A stretch of DNA of 64,000 nucleotides from NCBI RefSeq assembly GCF_019880555.1, contig NZ_JAINVU010000004.1, positions 124,001-188,000 of the forward strand, in the 5' to 3' direction. This DNA is from Hephaestia mangrovi. Lineage in GTDB: Bacteria; Pseudomonadota; Alphaproteobacteria; Sphingomonadales; Sphingomonadaceae. Within the stretch, counting starts at the first letter, position 1. Each line of letters opens with the position of its first letter. The translations under genes and the position numbers were made by a program. A model generated the notes under the pieces. The model had not been told where the DNA came from. It saw only the letters and a list, made by a program, of their open reading frames with translations, and made no database searches. This document shows positions 1-9,289 of this stretch, piece after piece.

Positions 1-2311
1 TCAGGAAGGCGGGGGCGAATTCGGGCGCGGGGCCGTCATCCTTACCACCTTCGGAACGCTCGCCGCGCTCGCGGCGGGGGCCGCGGTCGCCGCCGCGGTC
101 ACCACGGTCACGACGGGGACCGCGATCGCCACGACCACCGCGATCGCCACGGTCGCCGCGCGGGCCACGGTCGCCGCGATCACCGCGCGGTTCGCGCGGG
201 GGGCGGGTGTCTTCGAGTTCCTCGCCGGTTTCCTGATCGACGACGCGCATCGACAGGCGGACCTTGCCGCGCGGATCGATCTCGAGCACCTTGACCTTCA
301 CTTCCTGGCCTTCGGAGACGACGTCGGTCGGCTTCTCGACCCGCTCGTTCTTCATCTCGGAGACGTGGACGAGGCCGTCCTTGCCGCCCATGAAGTTCAC
401 GAACGCGCCGAAATCGACGATGTTGACGACCTTGCCGGTGTAGATCTTGCCGACCTCGGCCTCTTCGACGATGCCGGCGATCCAGTTCTTCGCCGCCTCG
501 ATCTGCGAGAGATCGGACGACGAAATCTTGATCAGGCCCTCGTCGTCGATATCGACCTTGGCGCCGGTGGTGGCGACGATCTCGCGGATCACTTTGCCGC
601 CGGTGCCGATGATGTCGCGGATCTTCGACTTGTCGATCTGCATCGTCTCGATGCGCGGGGCGTGCTCGGAAAGCTCGGTGCGGGTCTCGCCCAGCGCCTT
701 GGCCATTTCGCCGAGGATGTGCGCGCGGCCTTCCTTGGCCTGCGCCAATGCGGCTTCGAAGATCTCCTTGGTGATGCCGGCGATCTTGATGTCCATCTGC
801 ATCGTGGTGATGCCCTCGGACGTGCCGGCGACCTTGAAGTCCATGTCGCCGAGGTGATCCTCGTCGCCGAGGATGTCGCTGAGCACGGCGAACTCATCAC
901 CTTCGAGGATCAGCCCCATCGCGATGCCCGACACCGGGCGCTTGAGCGGCACGCCGGCGTCCATCATGCTGAGCGAACCGCCGCACACCGTTGCCATCGA
1001 CGACGAGCCGTTCGACTCGGTGATGTCGCTGGTCACGCGGATCGTATAGGGGAACTCGTCCTTGGTCGGCAGCACCGGGTGCAGCGCGCGCCAGGCGAGC
1101 TTGCCGTGGCCGACTTCGCGACGACCCGGCGCACCGAAGCGGCCGACTTCGCCGACCGAATAAGGCGGGAAGTTATAGTGCAGCATGAAATGCTGGTAGC
1201 TGAGGCCGCCCAGCCCATCGATCATCTGCTCGGAATCCTTGGTGCCGAGCGTGGTGGTGGCGATGGTCTGCGTCTCGCCGCGGGTGAACAGCGCGGAACC
1301 GTGCGCGCGCGGCAGGAAGTGGACCTCGGCCTCGATCGGGCGGACCTGCGTGGTCGAGCGGCCGTCGATGCGGCGCCCGTCCTTCAGGATCGCGGTGCGG
1401 ACGATGTCGGCTTCGAGCTTCTTGACCAGCTTCGAAGCGACGAGCTGCTCCTGCGGCGTCTTGTCGGCCATGGCATCCTTGGCCTTGGCGCGCGCCTCGC
1501 CGAGCGCGACCTGGCGCTGCTGCTTGTCGGTCAGTTTGTAGGCGGCTTCGATGTCCTTGCCGATCAGCTTCTTGAGCTCGGCCTTGACGGCGTCCTTGTC
1601 GTCGCTCTGGCTGAGTTCCCACGGCTCCTTGGCGGCCTGCTCGGCGAGATCGATGATCGCGTCGATCACGGTGCGGCAGGCGTCGTGCGCGAACATCACC
1701 GCGCCGAGCATGACGTCTTCCGAAAGCTCCTTGGCTTCGGATTCGACCATCATCACCGCGTTCTGCGTGGCGGCAACGACGAGGTCGAGTTCGCCCTCGG
1801 CGACCATCTCGTCGGTCGGGTTCAACTGATACTCGCCGTCCTTGTAGCCGACGCGCGCGGCGCCGATCGGGCCCATGAACGGCACGCCCGAGATCGTCAT
1901 CGCGGCCGAGGCGGCGACCATCGCGAGAATGTCCGGCTCGTTCTCGCCGTCATAGGAGAGCACCTGGCAGATGCAGTTGATCTCGTTGTAGAAACCTTCG
2001 GGGAACAGCGGGCGGATCGGCCGGTCGATGAGGCGGGAGACGAGCGTCTCCTTCTCGGTGGCCCCGCGCTCGCGCTTGAAGAAGCCGCCCGGAATGCGCC
2101 CGGCCGACGAGAACTTTTCCTGATAATGGACGGTCAGCGGGAAGAAATCCTGCCCTTCCTTGACCTTCTTGGCGGCCGTGACGGCGCACAGAACAACGGT
2201 TTCGCCAAGCGTCGCGATCACCGCGCCGTCGGCCTGACGGGCGACCTTGCCCGTTTCGAGCGTGAGGGTCTTTCCGCCCCACTCGATGCTTACTTTCTTC
2301 GTATCGAACAT
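1..2311 (-). CDS. pnp: Polyribonucleotide nucleotidyltransferase (PNPase), 3' end outside window
   Basis: Phosphorolytic 3'-5' exoribonuclease of the RNA degradosome, cytoplasmic. The ATG at 2311 starts [16 protein letters not shown]. Reading on gives two RNase PH-type domains, a KH domain near residue 566 with [10 protein letters not shown], and an S1 domain from about residue 622 ([13 protein letters not shown]). A tail from about residue 700 is built of RGDRG/RGG repeats. The frame is still open at base 2, so the last few residues lie outside the window; the TGA at 3-1 is in another frame. It follows rpsO after a hairpin, the usual rpsO-pnp arrangement. The basic glycine-rich tail is probably an RNA-binding or disordered extension. 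Confidence 0.97.
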   Translation of the reverse strand, partial: MFDTKKVSIEWGGKTLTLETGKVARQADGAVIATLGETVVLCAVTAAKKVKEGQDFFPLTVHYQEKFSSAGRIPGGFFKRERGATEKETLVSRLIDRPIRPLFPEGFYNEINCICQVLSYDGENEPDILAMVAASAAMTISGVPFMGPIGAARVGYKDGEYQLNPTDEMVAEGELDLVVAATQNAVMMVESEAKELSEDVMLGAVMFAHDACRTVIDAIIDLAEQAAKEPWELSQSDDKDAVKAELKKLIGKDIEAAYKLTDKQQRQVALGEARAKAKDAMADKTPQEQLVASKLVKKLEADIVRTAILKDGRRIDGRSTTQVRPIEAEVHFLPRAHGSALFTRGETQTIATTTLGTKDSEQMIDGLGGLSYQHFMLHYNFPPYSVGEVGRFGAPGRREVGHGKLAWRALHPVLPTKDEFPYTIRVTSDITESNGSSSMATVCGGSLSMMDAGVPLKRPVSGIAMGLILEGDEFAVLSDILGDEDHLGDMDFKVAGTSEGITTMQMDIKIAGITKEIFEAALAQAKEGRAHILGEMAKALGETRTELSEHAPRIETMQIDKSKIRDIIGTGGKVIREIVATTGAKVDIDDEGLIKISSSDLSQIEAAKNWIAGIVEEAEVGKIYTGKVVNIVDFGAFVNFMGGKDGLVHVSEMKNERVEKPTDVVSEGQEVKVKVLEIDPRGKVRLSMRVVDQETGEELEDTRPPREPRGDRGDRGPRGDRGDRGGRGDRGPRRDRGDRGGDRGPRRERGERSEGGKDDGPAPEFAPAFL

Positions 2312-2435
2312 TTGATTTCCTTTGGACCGGCCGCCCTATGCGGACCGGGGCCTGTAGTCGGCACCCCTGATGGACGCCGTATGGAGCCGTTTTTGGCTCA
2401 TGCCGGGGACGCCGAATTGCGGCCGACACATATGA

Positions 2436-2460
2436 CAAGGGCGCCGCGAGGGCGCCCTTG
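2436..2460 (-). terminator. rpsO-pnp intergenic hairpin
   Basis: Perfect 10-bp inverted repeat (CAAGGGCGCC at 2436-2445, GGCGCCCTTG at 2451-2460) with a 5-base loop, starting 3 nt after the rpsO stop. No T-run follows on the minus strand, so it is a weak intrinsic terminator at best. In enterobacteria the rpsO-pnp gap carries an attenuating terminator and an RNase III site used for PNPase autocontrol; a similar role here is inferred from position. Confidence 0.6.
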
Positions 2461-2463
2461 CAA

Positions 2464-2733
2464 TTACTTGCGAAGCCCGAGCTTCGCGATGAGGGCGGTG
2501 TAGCGATCGCCTTCGGTCTTGCGAAGGTAATCGAGCAGCGACCGCCGCTTGTTGACCAGCATCAAGAGACCGCGGCGCGAATGATTGTCCTTCGCATGGG
2601 TCTTGAAATGCTCGGTGAGATTCTTGATCCGCTCGGTGAGGATCGCGACCTGGACTTCCGTGGAGCCGGTGTCGCCCTTGGTGCGACCATGTTCCTTGAC
2701 GAGCGCGTCCTTGCGCTCCTGCGTAATCGACAT
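2464..2733 (-). CDS. rpsO: 30S ribosomal protein S15
   Basis: Primary 16S rRNA-binding protein of the small subunit platform. The 89-residue product matches the usual bacterial length and shows the S15 signature ([11 protein letters not shown] near the N-terminus, H-SRRGLL-LVNKRR in the middle, ending LGLRK). It lies 23 nt downstream of truB and upstream of pnp, the common truB-rpsO-pnp order, so it is probably cotranscribed with truB. Confidence 0.98.
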   Translation of the reverse strand: MSITQERKDALVKEHGRTKGDTGSTEVQVAILTERIKNLTEHFKTHAKDNHSRRGLLMLVNKRRSLLDYLRKTEGDRYTALIAKLGLRK

Positions 2734-2756
2734 TCAGCTTTTCCTTCGACATCGCT

Positions 2757-3743
2757 TTACAGGTTGAACCCGCGAACGACCCGGACCTCGCGGTCCTGTG
2801 CTTCCACCAAGGCGACCGGCACATCAGCACGGCACGCAAAGTATTGGCCATCGTCAACGGCGATCCCGACCAAGACCCGCCCCTGACGGAGCAGCCCTGC
2901 CTGATCGGGGGTGACGGGTAGAGCCGGGATGTCGTCCAGCCCCGCCGTCAGCGGCAGAGAAACGTCTTCAAGCACGCGGGCCTTACCGGCTTCCGCCAAT
3001 TTGTCCAGCGAAATCGCCGAATCGAGCCCGAACGGCCCCGCCTTGATCCGCCGCAACATGGTGACATGCCCGACGGTGCCGAGCGCCTGCGCAATGTCGC
3101 GCGCCAGGCTGCGGATATAGGTGCCCTTGGAAACGTGGCCAACCAGCGTCACCTCATCCTCCCCGGCACGGGGAGGGGAACCAGCCGCAGGCTGGTGGAG
3201 GGGGCTCGCCGCAAGCGAACCATCCGCGGCCATCCCCCCCAACCGCTCTTCGAACGGTCCCCCTCCCAGCACCTGGGAGGAGTGAAGCGCATGCACTGTC
3301 ACCGTCCGCGTCGCGAGTGCCACCTCTTCGCCGGCCCGCGCCAGATCATAGGCCCGCTTGCCGTCGACCTTGAGCGCCGAATAGGCCGGCGGCACTTGCG
3401 GAATCGTGCCGGTGAAGCGCGGCAGCACCGCTTCGATCGCCTCGCTGGTTGGCCGCACATCGCTCGTGGCGATCACCGCGCCTTCGGCATCGAGCGTATC
3501 CGTTTCCTCGCCGAATCGAACCGTGAAGGCATAGACCTTGTCGCTGTCGAGCATTCGCCCGGCAAGCTTGGTCGCCTCGCCCACCGCCACCGGCAGTACG
3601 CCCGAGGCCAGCGGGTCGAGCGTCCCGCCATGCCCCACTTTCAGCTTCGGATAGCCCCCCTCGCGCAGCGCGCGCTTCACCGCGCTCACTGCTTGCGTCG
3701 AGCCCAACCCCACGGGTTTGTCGAGAATGATCCAGCCATGCAT
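2757..3743 (-). CDS. truB: tRNA pseudouridine(55) synthase TruB with in-frame palindromic insertion
   Basis: Makes pseudouridine 55 in the T-loop of tRNAs. The 328-residue product starts MHGWIILDKPVG and has the catalytic motif GGTLDPLASGVL with Asp43. The downstream HVSKGTYIRSLARDI block is also typical. Between HALH (to about 154) and DEVTL (from 196) lies a proline/glycine-rich stretch of about 41 residues that TruB proteins normally lack. It coincides with three short perfect hairpins in the DNA (3158-3280), so a palindromic repeat element appears to have entered the gene in frame. The fold on both sides is complete, so the enzyme is probably active with the extra loop. Confidence 0.96.
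   Translation of the reverse strand: MHGWIILDKPVGLGSTQAVSAVKRALREGGYPKLKVGHGGTLDPLASGVLPVAVGEATKLAGRMLDSDKVYAFTVRFGEETDTLDAEGAVIATSDVRPTSEAIEAVLPRFTGTIPQVPPAYSALKVDGKRAYDLARAGEEVALATRTVTVHALHSSQVLGGGPFEERLGGMAADGSLAASPLHQPAAGSPPRAGEDEVTLVGHVSKGTYIRSLARDIAQALGTVGHVTMLRRIKAGPFGLDSAISLDKLAEAGKARVLEDVSLPLTAGLDDIPALPVTPDQAGLLRQGRVLVGIAVDDGQYFACRADVPVALVEAQDREVRVVRGFNL
3158..3280. repeat. Palindromic element inserted in frame within truB
   Basis: Three perfect hairpins: CCTCCCC/GGGGAGG (3158-3176), ACCAGCC/GGCTGGT with GCA loop (3180-3196), and CCTCCCAG/CTGGGAGG with CAC loop (3262-3280). The stretch encodes about 41 extra residues relative to typical TruB. It has the character of a REP-like or RPE-like element that leaves the reading frame open. 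Confidence 0.75.
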
Positions 3744-3786
3744 GGCGCGCGCTTAGTCTTATTGGCCGGCGCGCGACACCCCGTGC

Positions 3787-4176
3787 TCAATCCTTCTTCT
3801 GCTTCTTCTGTCGTTCGGGAGGCGCCAGGCTGGTGGTGATGCTCGTCACCGCGCAGGTCATTTCCGGATAATCGGTGCTGAACACGTGCGAAAACAGATC
3901 GAACGCGCCGCCTGGCCCGGTCGTATACGCGACGCGCAGCGCGGTCATGTTGCCGATGCACGGGCCGCTCAGCTTCACCAGATACCAGTCGTTGCGATAA
4001 TCCTGGACGTAGAACTGGTCGTCGGTCGGCCCTTCGGCCCAGTCCCTCAGGCCGTGATGATCGGCGAACGGGATACTGGTTTCCTTGCCGATCGGCCGCT
4101 CGTGCTGGGCAGCGAGCGCGCCGGTCGCGCCACTCAGGGCCAGAAGGGCGAAAACGGCACTTGGCATCATACGCAT
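3787..4176 (-). CDS. Secreted DUF6491-type protein
   Basis: 129 residues with a Sec signal peptide (about residues 1-22, cleavage after ALA). The mature part contains IPFADHHGLRDW, FYVQDYRNDWYLVKL and GAFDLFSHVF, a pattern I associate with the DUF6491 family of small periplasmic proteins of sphingomonads; the C-terminus is lysine-rich. The function of the family is unknown. It lies between tdk and truB on the same strand with 24 nt to tdk, so cotranscription is possible. The family assignment is from memory of the pattern. Confidence 0.65.
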   Translation of the reverse strand: MRMMPSAVFALLALSGATGALAAQHERPIGKETSIPFADHHGLRDWAEGPTDDQFYVQDYRNDWYLVKLSGPCIGNMTALRVAYTTGPGGAFDLFSHVFSTDYPEMTCAVTSITTSLAPPERQKKQKKD

Positions 4177-4200
4177 GAGAATGCTCTTTGGCGCCGGCGT

Positions 4201-4812
4201 TTACGCCATTGCGGCTGAACCGGTGCTGAGCGATTCCCCGGCCATCGCCGCTGTGAAATGCTTGCGGCACATCGCGATATAGCGATCGTTCCCGCCGATC
4301 TCGGTCTGCGCGCCGTGCCGAACCGGGTTGCCATTGGCGTCGACGCGCAGGTTCATTGTCGCCTTGCGCCCGCAGGCGCACACCGATTTGATCTCGATCA
4401 GCGCGTCGGCGATCGCCAGCAGCCGCGCGCTGCCGGGAAACAGCGCGCCCTGAAAATCGGTCCGCAAGCCGTAAGCGAGCACCGGCACGCCAAGTTCGTC
4501 GCACACCCGCGCAAGCTCCCCCACCTGCCGTTCGCTCAGAAACTGCGCCTCGTCGACCAGGACACAGGCGAGCGTCCGCAGGCTCAGTTCGTCCGCCACA
4601 CAGGCGTGCAGATCGGTCGAGCCGTCGAACGCCGTCGCCGGCGCCGACAGCGCGATTCGCGAGGCGATCTTGCCTGCCTCGAAGCGGTCGTCGATCGCGG
4701 CGGTGAACAGCATCGTTTCCATGCCCCGCTCGCGATAGTTGAAATCGGCCTGCAGCAGCGTGGTCGACTTGCCCGCGTTCATCGAGGCGTAGTAGAAATA
4801 GAGCTTGGCCAT
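4201..4812 (-). CDS. tdk: Thymidine kinase (type II)
   Basis: Phosphorylates thymidine with ATP in pyrimidine salvage, cytoplasmic. The 203-residue product has the P-loop MNAGKST at residues 11-17 and the lasso/catalytic segment DEAQF at 87-91, with Glu88 as the expected base. A C-terminal zinc region has Cys145, Cys147, Cys182 and His185. Length and motif order fit the tetrameric bacterial TK family. It begins 29 nt after the end of priA and probably shares its transcript. Confidence 0.95.
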   Translation of the reverse strand: MAKLYFYYASMNAGKSTTLLQADFNYRERGMETMLFTAAIDDRFEAGKIASRIALSAPATAFDGSTDLHACVADELSLRTLACVLVDEAQFLSERQVGELARVCDELGVPVLAYGLRTDFQGALFPGSARLLAIADALIEIKSVCACGRKATMNLRVDANGNPVRHGAQTEIGGNDRYIAMCRKHFTAAMAGESLSTGSAAMA

Positions 4813-4840
4813 GCCGCTTCATGGCCGAAGCCCCGGATCG

Positions 4841-7015
4841 TCACAAGAAGCTGTACGGATCGACGTCGACCGCGACGCGCACCTTGCTCGGCCAGTCGAG
4901 CTTGCCCAGCCACTCCCGGATCACGTCCTGCACGTCGAGCGCGCGGCGCGCATGGACCAGCAGGCGGAAGCGGTGGCGGCCGCGCAGCATGGCGAGCGGG
5001 GCGGGGGCGGGGCCGTAAACGTGCATCCCCTCTACGCGCGGCGCGGTGCGGCCGATCAGCGTCGCGGCGGCGTGCGCGGCGTCCTTGTCTTCCGAGGAGA
5101 TGACGATCGCGGCGTAGCGGCCGAACGGCGGGGCGTCGGCCTCGCGGCGCGCTTCGGTCTCGGCGGCGTAGAAGGAGTCGGCGTCGCCGCTGACCAATGC
5201 CCGCATCACCGCGGCTGACGGGCTGTGCGTCTGGATATAGACCGTCCCCGGCTTCTCGCCGCGGCCGGCGCGGCCGGAGACCTGCATGATCTGGTGGAAT
5301 GTGCGCTCGGCCGCGCGCAGGTCGCCGCCCTCGAGTCCGAGATCGGCGTCGATCACCCCGACCAGCGTCAGATTGGGAAAGTGATAGCCCTTGGTGACGA
5401 GCTGCGTGCCGATCACGATGTCGATATCGCCGGCCTCCATACGGTGGACGAACTCGGCGGCCTTGGCGGGGGACCAGATCGTATCGGAAGTCACGATCGC
5501 GGTCTTGGCGTCCGGCCAGAGTGCTGCCGCCTCGTCGGCGATGCGCTCGACCCCGGGGCCACAGGCGACCAGGCTGTCCTCCGCCCGACATTCGGGGCAG
5601 ACCCGCGGCACCGGCTCGATATGCCCGCAATGATGGCAGGCGAGGCGGCGCACGAGGCGGTGCTCGACCATCCAGGCGGTGCAATTGGGGCATTGGAAGC
5701 GGTGGCCGCAGGTGCGGCACAGGGTGAGGGGCGCATAGCCGCGACGGTTGAGGAAGAGGAGAACCTGCTCGTCGCGGCCGAGCGCCTCGTCGATCGCGCG
5801 GACCAGTTTGGGCGCGATCCAGCGGCCGCGCTCGGGCGGCTCGGCGATCAGGTCGATCGCCTCGATCGTCGGCATTTCGGCGACACCGTAGCGACCGGGC
5901 AGCTTGAGTTCGGCATAACGGCCGATCTCGACCTGCTGGCGGGTCTCGATCGCCGGGGTCGCCGAGGCGAGCACCACCGGGCATTTCTCGAACAGCCCGC
6001 GCATCACCGCCACGTCGCGCGCGTGATAATGGACGCCGTCCTCCTGCTTGAAGCTCGTCTCATGCGCCTCGTCGACGACGATCAGGCCGAGATTGGCATA
6101 GGGCAGGAACAAGGCCGATCGCGCGCCGACCGTCACCAGCGCCTGCCCCTCGGCGATCTGCCGCCAGGCGCGGCGGCGCTGCGACTGGCGCAGGCCGGAG
6201 TGCCACGCGACCGGCTCGCAGCCGAACCGCGCGGTGAAGCGCTTGAGGAACGGTTCGGTCAGCGCGATCTCGGGGAGCAGCACGAGGGTCTGCCTGCCCG
6301 CCGCGATCGCCGCCGCGACCGCTTCGAAATAGACCTCGGTCTTGCCCGATCCCGTCACGCCGTCGAGCAGGTACGGCTGGAACAGCCCGGCGCGGGTCGA
6401 GGCGGTCAGCGCGTCGGCGGCGAGCTGCTGATCGGCAGAAAGTTCGGGCGCGGCGTGATCGGGATCGGGGAGGGGGAAGGGACTGTCGATATCGACCTCG
6501 ACCGCCTCCAGCGCGCCCGTCTTGACCAGCCCGCGGATCACTGCGTCGGAGACGTCGGCGGCGAGCGCGAGTTCGCGGATCAGGCCCTGACGCTCGCCGA
6601 TCGCGTCGAGCGCCTGCTGGCGTTGCGGCGTCATTCGCTCGGGCAGTGTGCCGGTGGCGCGATATTCGGTGATCGTCCGCCCACCCTCCAGCGCCGAGGT
6701 CGAGGCGAGCGCCATCCGCGCTACCGCAGCCGGTGGGCTGAGATAGTAATCGGCGGTCCACTCGATCAGCCGCCTGAGCGGCGCCTTGAGCGGTGGCGCC
6801 GGCAGCACGCCGATCAGGTTGCGCAGGCGGTTGTCGCCGACCTCGGCGTCGGACGGCATGTGCTCAGGCTCCCACACCACGCCGATCAACTGGCGCGGCC
6901 CCAGCGGCGCGACGACGATCGAGCCGGGCTCGACCTCCATCCCGTGCGGCACCCGGTAATCGAGCGGGCCGAGGGCCGAATTCATGACGAGGACACGGGC
7001 GCGCGACGAAGGCAT
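4841..7015 (-). CDS. priA: Primosomal replication protein N' (PriA helicase)
   Basis: Restarts stalled replication forks by binding branched DNA and loading DnaB. The 724-residue product has an N-terminal DNA-binding domain (about 1-110), Walker A GVTGSGKT at 219-226 and the DEAH box at 315-318. The zinc-binding insert has Cys433, Cys436, Cys442, Cys445, Cys460, Cys463, Cys473 and Cys476. The C-terminal helicase lobe contains QVSGRAGRGEKPG. The ATG at 7015 is the first in frame and gives the usual N-terminus. First gene of the minus-strand run priA-tdk. Confidence 0.97.
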   Translation of the reverse strand: MPSSRARVLVMNSALGPLDYRVPHGMEVEPGSIVVAPLGPRQLIGVVWEPEHMPSDAEVGDNRLRNLIGVLPAPPLKAPLRRLIEWTADYYLSPPAAVARMALASTSALEGGRTITEYRATGTLPERMTPQRQQALDAIGERQGLIRELALAADVSDAVIRGLVKTGALEAVEVDIDSPFPLPDPDHAAPELSADQQLAADALTASTRAGLFQPYLLDGVTGSGKTEVYFEAVAAAIAAGRQTLVLLPEIALTEPFLKRFTARFGCEPVAWHSGLRQSQRRRAWRQIAEGQALVTVGARSALFLPYANLGLIVVDEAHETSFKQEDGVHYHARDVAVMRGLFEKCPVVLASATPAIETRQQVEIGRYAELKLPGRYGVAEMPTIEAIDLIAEPPERGRWIAPKLVRAIDEALGRDEQVLLFLNRRGYAPLTLCRTCGHRFQCPNCTAWMVEHRLVRRLACHHCGHIEPVPRVCPECRAEDSLVACGPGVERIADEAAALWPDAKTAIVTSDTIWSPAKAAEFVHRMEAGDIDIVIGTQLVTKGYHFPNLTLVGVIDADLGLEGGDLRAAERTFHQIMQVSGRAGRGEKPGTVYIQTHSPSAAVMRALVSGDADSFYAAETEARREADAPPFGRYAAIVISSEDKDAAHAAATLIGRTAPRVEGMHVYGPAPAPLAMLRGRHRFRLLVHARRALDVQDVIREWLGKLDWPSKVRVAVDVDPYSFL

Positions 7016-7056
7016 CGGCCTTCACCTAGGCAATTGCAGCGCGTTGTGCGACCCCG

Positions 7057-7734
7057 TCAGAGCGCGATCGACAGACCGAGCACGCCGACATTGGCAGTCG
7101 TATCGCGCGCGTCGTGCAAGCCGAAATCATGTTGGTTGATATAGTCCGCCTCGATCGCGACGTGTGGCAGCAGCGTGGTACGCAGCCCGATCGTGTTGCG
7201 CATCCGGCTGTAACCGGCCAGTTGCCCCCAGTCGGTGTGATTGAGCTGGATGAAGCTTTCGTGGCTCGCGACGAGGGCAATGGGCGATCCGGGATGGAGC
7301 GGCAAAAGCAGCTTGATCTGCGGCCGTAACCGCCAGGCGGTGCCGTTGCCGTCGTTGCGGAGCCGCTGCTCGAGCCGAACGCGCCCGCCGATGCTTGCCC
7401 CGCCCAATCGGAACAGCCGAAAGCCGATTTGCTCGCTCGGCCGGTCCTCGACATGCGTGGCGTGGCCATCGCGATAACCGGGCACGCGGACATAGCCTAC
7501 CGCCGCCGTCCACCCATTGCCGAGATCATAACCAAGCCCGCCGCCGAATTCGGTTTCATAAAGCCCGCCCGCGGCATCGCCGAACCGGGCAATCGCCGTC
7601 AGATTGGCCGACAGTTTCGGGGCGAGCCGGATGCTGGCGCCACTGTCCAGCCAAGTTTGCGGATCGCTGGCAATCGCGGGAGCGGCGGCCATCGAAGACG
7701 AGGCTAGAATCACGGCGGCGAGAAGGAGGCGCAC
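7057..7734 (-). CDS. DUF2490-type outer-membrane beta-barrel protein
   Basis: 225 residues with a signal peptide of about 22 residues (cleavage near AIA-SDP). The rest shows alternating hydrophobic/polar strands typical of a small outer-membrane barrel and ends in LGLSIAL. Blocks such as GYVRVPGYRDG, RVRLEQRLRN-GNGTAWRLRPQIKL and SHESFIQLN match my memory of DUF2490 proteins, whose substrate is unknown. It reads towards priA; no partner gene is obvious. Confidence 0.7.
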   Translation of the reverse strand: MRLLLAAVILASSSMAAAPAIASDPQTWLDSGASIRLAPKLSANLTAIARFGDAAGGLYETEFGGGLGYDLGNGWTAAVGYVRVPGYRDGHATHVEDRPSEQIGFRLFRLGGASIGGRVRLEQRLRNDGNGTAWRLRPQIKLLLPLHPGSPIALVASHESFIQLNHTDWGQLAGYSRMRNTIGLRTTLLPHVAIEADYINQHDFGLHDARDTTANVGVLGLSIAL

Positions 7735-7879
7735 GTCAAAGAGACTCTGGATGGGTAGTGGTGGACGCCATGTGACACTTTTGTGACAATCTGACCATGC
7801 CCGAAAATGGTGCCCTGCCCTGTTCGATGGCGGTGAGTTCGGCTATCGTCGCGACCCGTTCGTCTGAAGGATCAGGATC

Positions 7880-8338
7880 ATGGTTGCGCCGATCGCGCTC
7901 GCTATATTTTTCGCGCAGGCCGGTCCTGCCGCCCCGGCGCCTCAATGCGACGCGGTGCGGGTGGCGATGCCCGCCTCGCTGGTCGGGTGGAGCGACACCG
8001 GCACGCCGGGCGCGATCGGCAAGGCGTTCACGGTGGCCGGCGCCGACCCGACGACGATCCGCGGCCTGCGCGTCGGCGAGGTCAGCCGCGCCGGCAATGC
8101 CGCGCTGGTGCCGTTCGAAGTGACCAGCGACGCTACCTATCGCGTCGCCCTGTCGGACAAGGCGTGGGTCGACGTCGTCACCGGCAACAGGGTGGTGAAG
8201 TCGGTCGCGCACGGCCATGGGCCGGCCTGTTCGGGGATCGCCAAAGTGGTGGATTTCCCGCTCAAGCGCGGCCGCTACGCGCTGCACCTCACCGGCATCA
8301 CCGCGCCCAGTGTCCGCGTGCTGATCGCCCGCGTCTGA
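7880..8338 (+). CDS. Hypothetical secreted protein
   Basis: 152 residues starting MVAPIALAIFFAQAGPA, a short signal peptide cleaved near APA. The mature part has two cysteines (in APQCDAV and GPACSGI) that could form a disulphide, and a beta-rich composition. An AAGGAT sequence ends about 6 nt before the ATG. The stop lies 10 nt before the xerC start, so the two are probably cotranscribed. I do not recognise the family and assign no function. Confidence 0.65.
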   Translation: MVAPIALAIFFAQAGPAAPAPQCDAVRVAMPASLVGWSDTGTPGAIGKAFTVAGADPTTIRGLRVGEVSRAGNAALVPFEVTSDATYRVALSDKAWVDVVTGNRVVKSVAHGHGPACSGIAKVVDFPLKRGRYALHLTGITAPSVRVLIARV

Positions 8339-8348
8339 GCCATCGGCG

Positions 8349-9239
8349 GTGGACGAGACCGGCCTCGCCGCCGCGTTCGGCCAGCATCTCGCGCGCGACC
8401 GCCGGCGCTCGGCGCACACCGTGCGCGCTTATCAGGCGACCGCGTTGCGGCTGCTGCGCTTCCTCGGCGGGCATTGGGGGGAGACGCCCGATGCCCGCCG
8501 GCTGGCCAAGCTGACCTCGGCCGATCTGCGTGCCTATCTCGCGCATCGTCGCGGGCAGGGGCTCGGCAACGCCTCGGCAGCGCGGGAGCTTTCGGCGGTG
8601 CGCGGGTTCGTGGCCTTCGCGGCAGGCGAGGGGGCGATGCCCCGGCTCAAGGGCCCGCGCGTCAAGAAGGGCGTGCCGCGCCCCGTTTCGCCCGACGAAG
8701 CGGTGGCGCTTGCCGAGGATGTCGCCGAGGCGGCGGCCGAGCCGTGGCTCGCCGCGCGGGACTGGGCAGTGCTGCTGCTGCTCTACGGCGCGGGTCTGCG
8801 CGTGGGAGAAGCGGTGTCGCTCACCGCCTCGGTGCTGCCGCTCGGTGAGACGCTCGCGGTCACCGGCAAGCGCGACAAGACCCGGATCGTGCCCTTGCTG
8901 CCGCAAGTGCGCGAGGCGATCGAGGCTTATGCCGCACAATGTCCCTGGCCGTTGCCGCGTAACGGCGCGCTCTTTCGCGGCGCGCGCGGCGGGCCGCTAT
9001 CGGCGGCGATCGTGCGGCGTGCGGTGCGCGGCGCGCGCGGCCGCCTCGGCCTCGCCGAGCGGACCACGCCGCACGCGCTTCGCCACAGCTTCGCCACCCA
9101 CCTGCTCGGCCGCGGCGCCGATCTGCGCGCGCTGCAGGAATTGCTCGGCCACGCCAGCCTCAGTTCCACGCAAATCTACACCGCGGTCGATGCCGCGCAT
9201 CTGATGGACGTCTATCGCAACGCCCATCCGCGCGCCTGA
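8349..9239 (+). CDS. xerC: Tyrosine recombinase XerC
   Basis: Site-specific recombinase that resolves chromosome dimers at dif with XerD. The 296-residue product has an N-terminal SAM-like core-binding domain (about 1-95). The catalytic domain carries Arg151 (GLRVGE), Lys174, His242 and Arg245 (HALRH), His268 and the nucleophile Tyr277 (TQIYT). The start is GTG at 8349; no better ATG lies upstream. Length and motif set fit chromosomal XerC rather than a phage integrase, and no att-like sites or mobile genes flank it. Confidence 0.93.
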   Translation: MDETGLAAAFGQHLARDRRRSAHTVRAYQATALRLLRFLGGHWGETPDARRLAKLTSADLRAYLAHRRGQGLGNASAARELSAVRGFVAFAAGEGAMPRLKGPRVKKGVPRPVSPDEAVALAEDVAEAAAEPWLAARDWAVLLLLYGAGLRVGEAVSLTASVLPLGETLAVTGKRDKTRIVPLLPQVREAIEAYAAQCPWPLPRNGALFRGARGGPLSAAIVRRAVRGARGRLGLAERTTPHALRHSFATHLLGRGADLRALQELLGHASLSSTQIYTAVDAAHLMDVYRNAHPRA

Positions 9240-9289
9240 CATTGCTTCGTTCGCTTGGGCAGGTCGAAGGGCGGCTTGCCTTGGTCTCG

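Noticed and set aside
365..2503. 712-residue open frame on the plus strand across pnp
   Set aside because: Lies antisense to the clear pnp coding frame; its Arg/Asp/Leu-rich translation is the usual shadow of high-GC coding DNA.
5225..7144. 639-residue plus-strand frame across priA
   Set aside because: Antisense to priA, which has all helicase motifs in frame; no domain is recognisable in the shadow.
8349..9239. Phage integrase marking an integrated element
   Set aside because: The tyrosine recombinase has XerC length and context; there are no att-like direct repeats or phage genes nearby.
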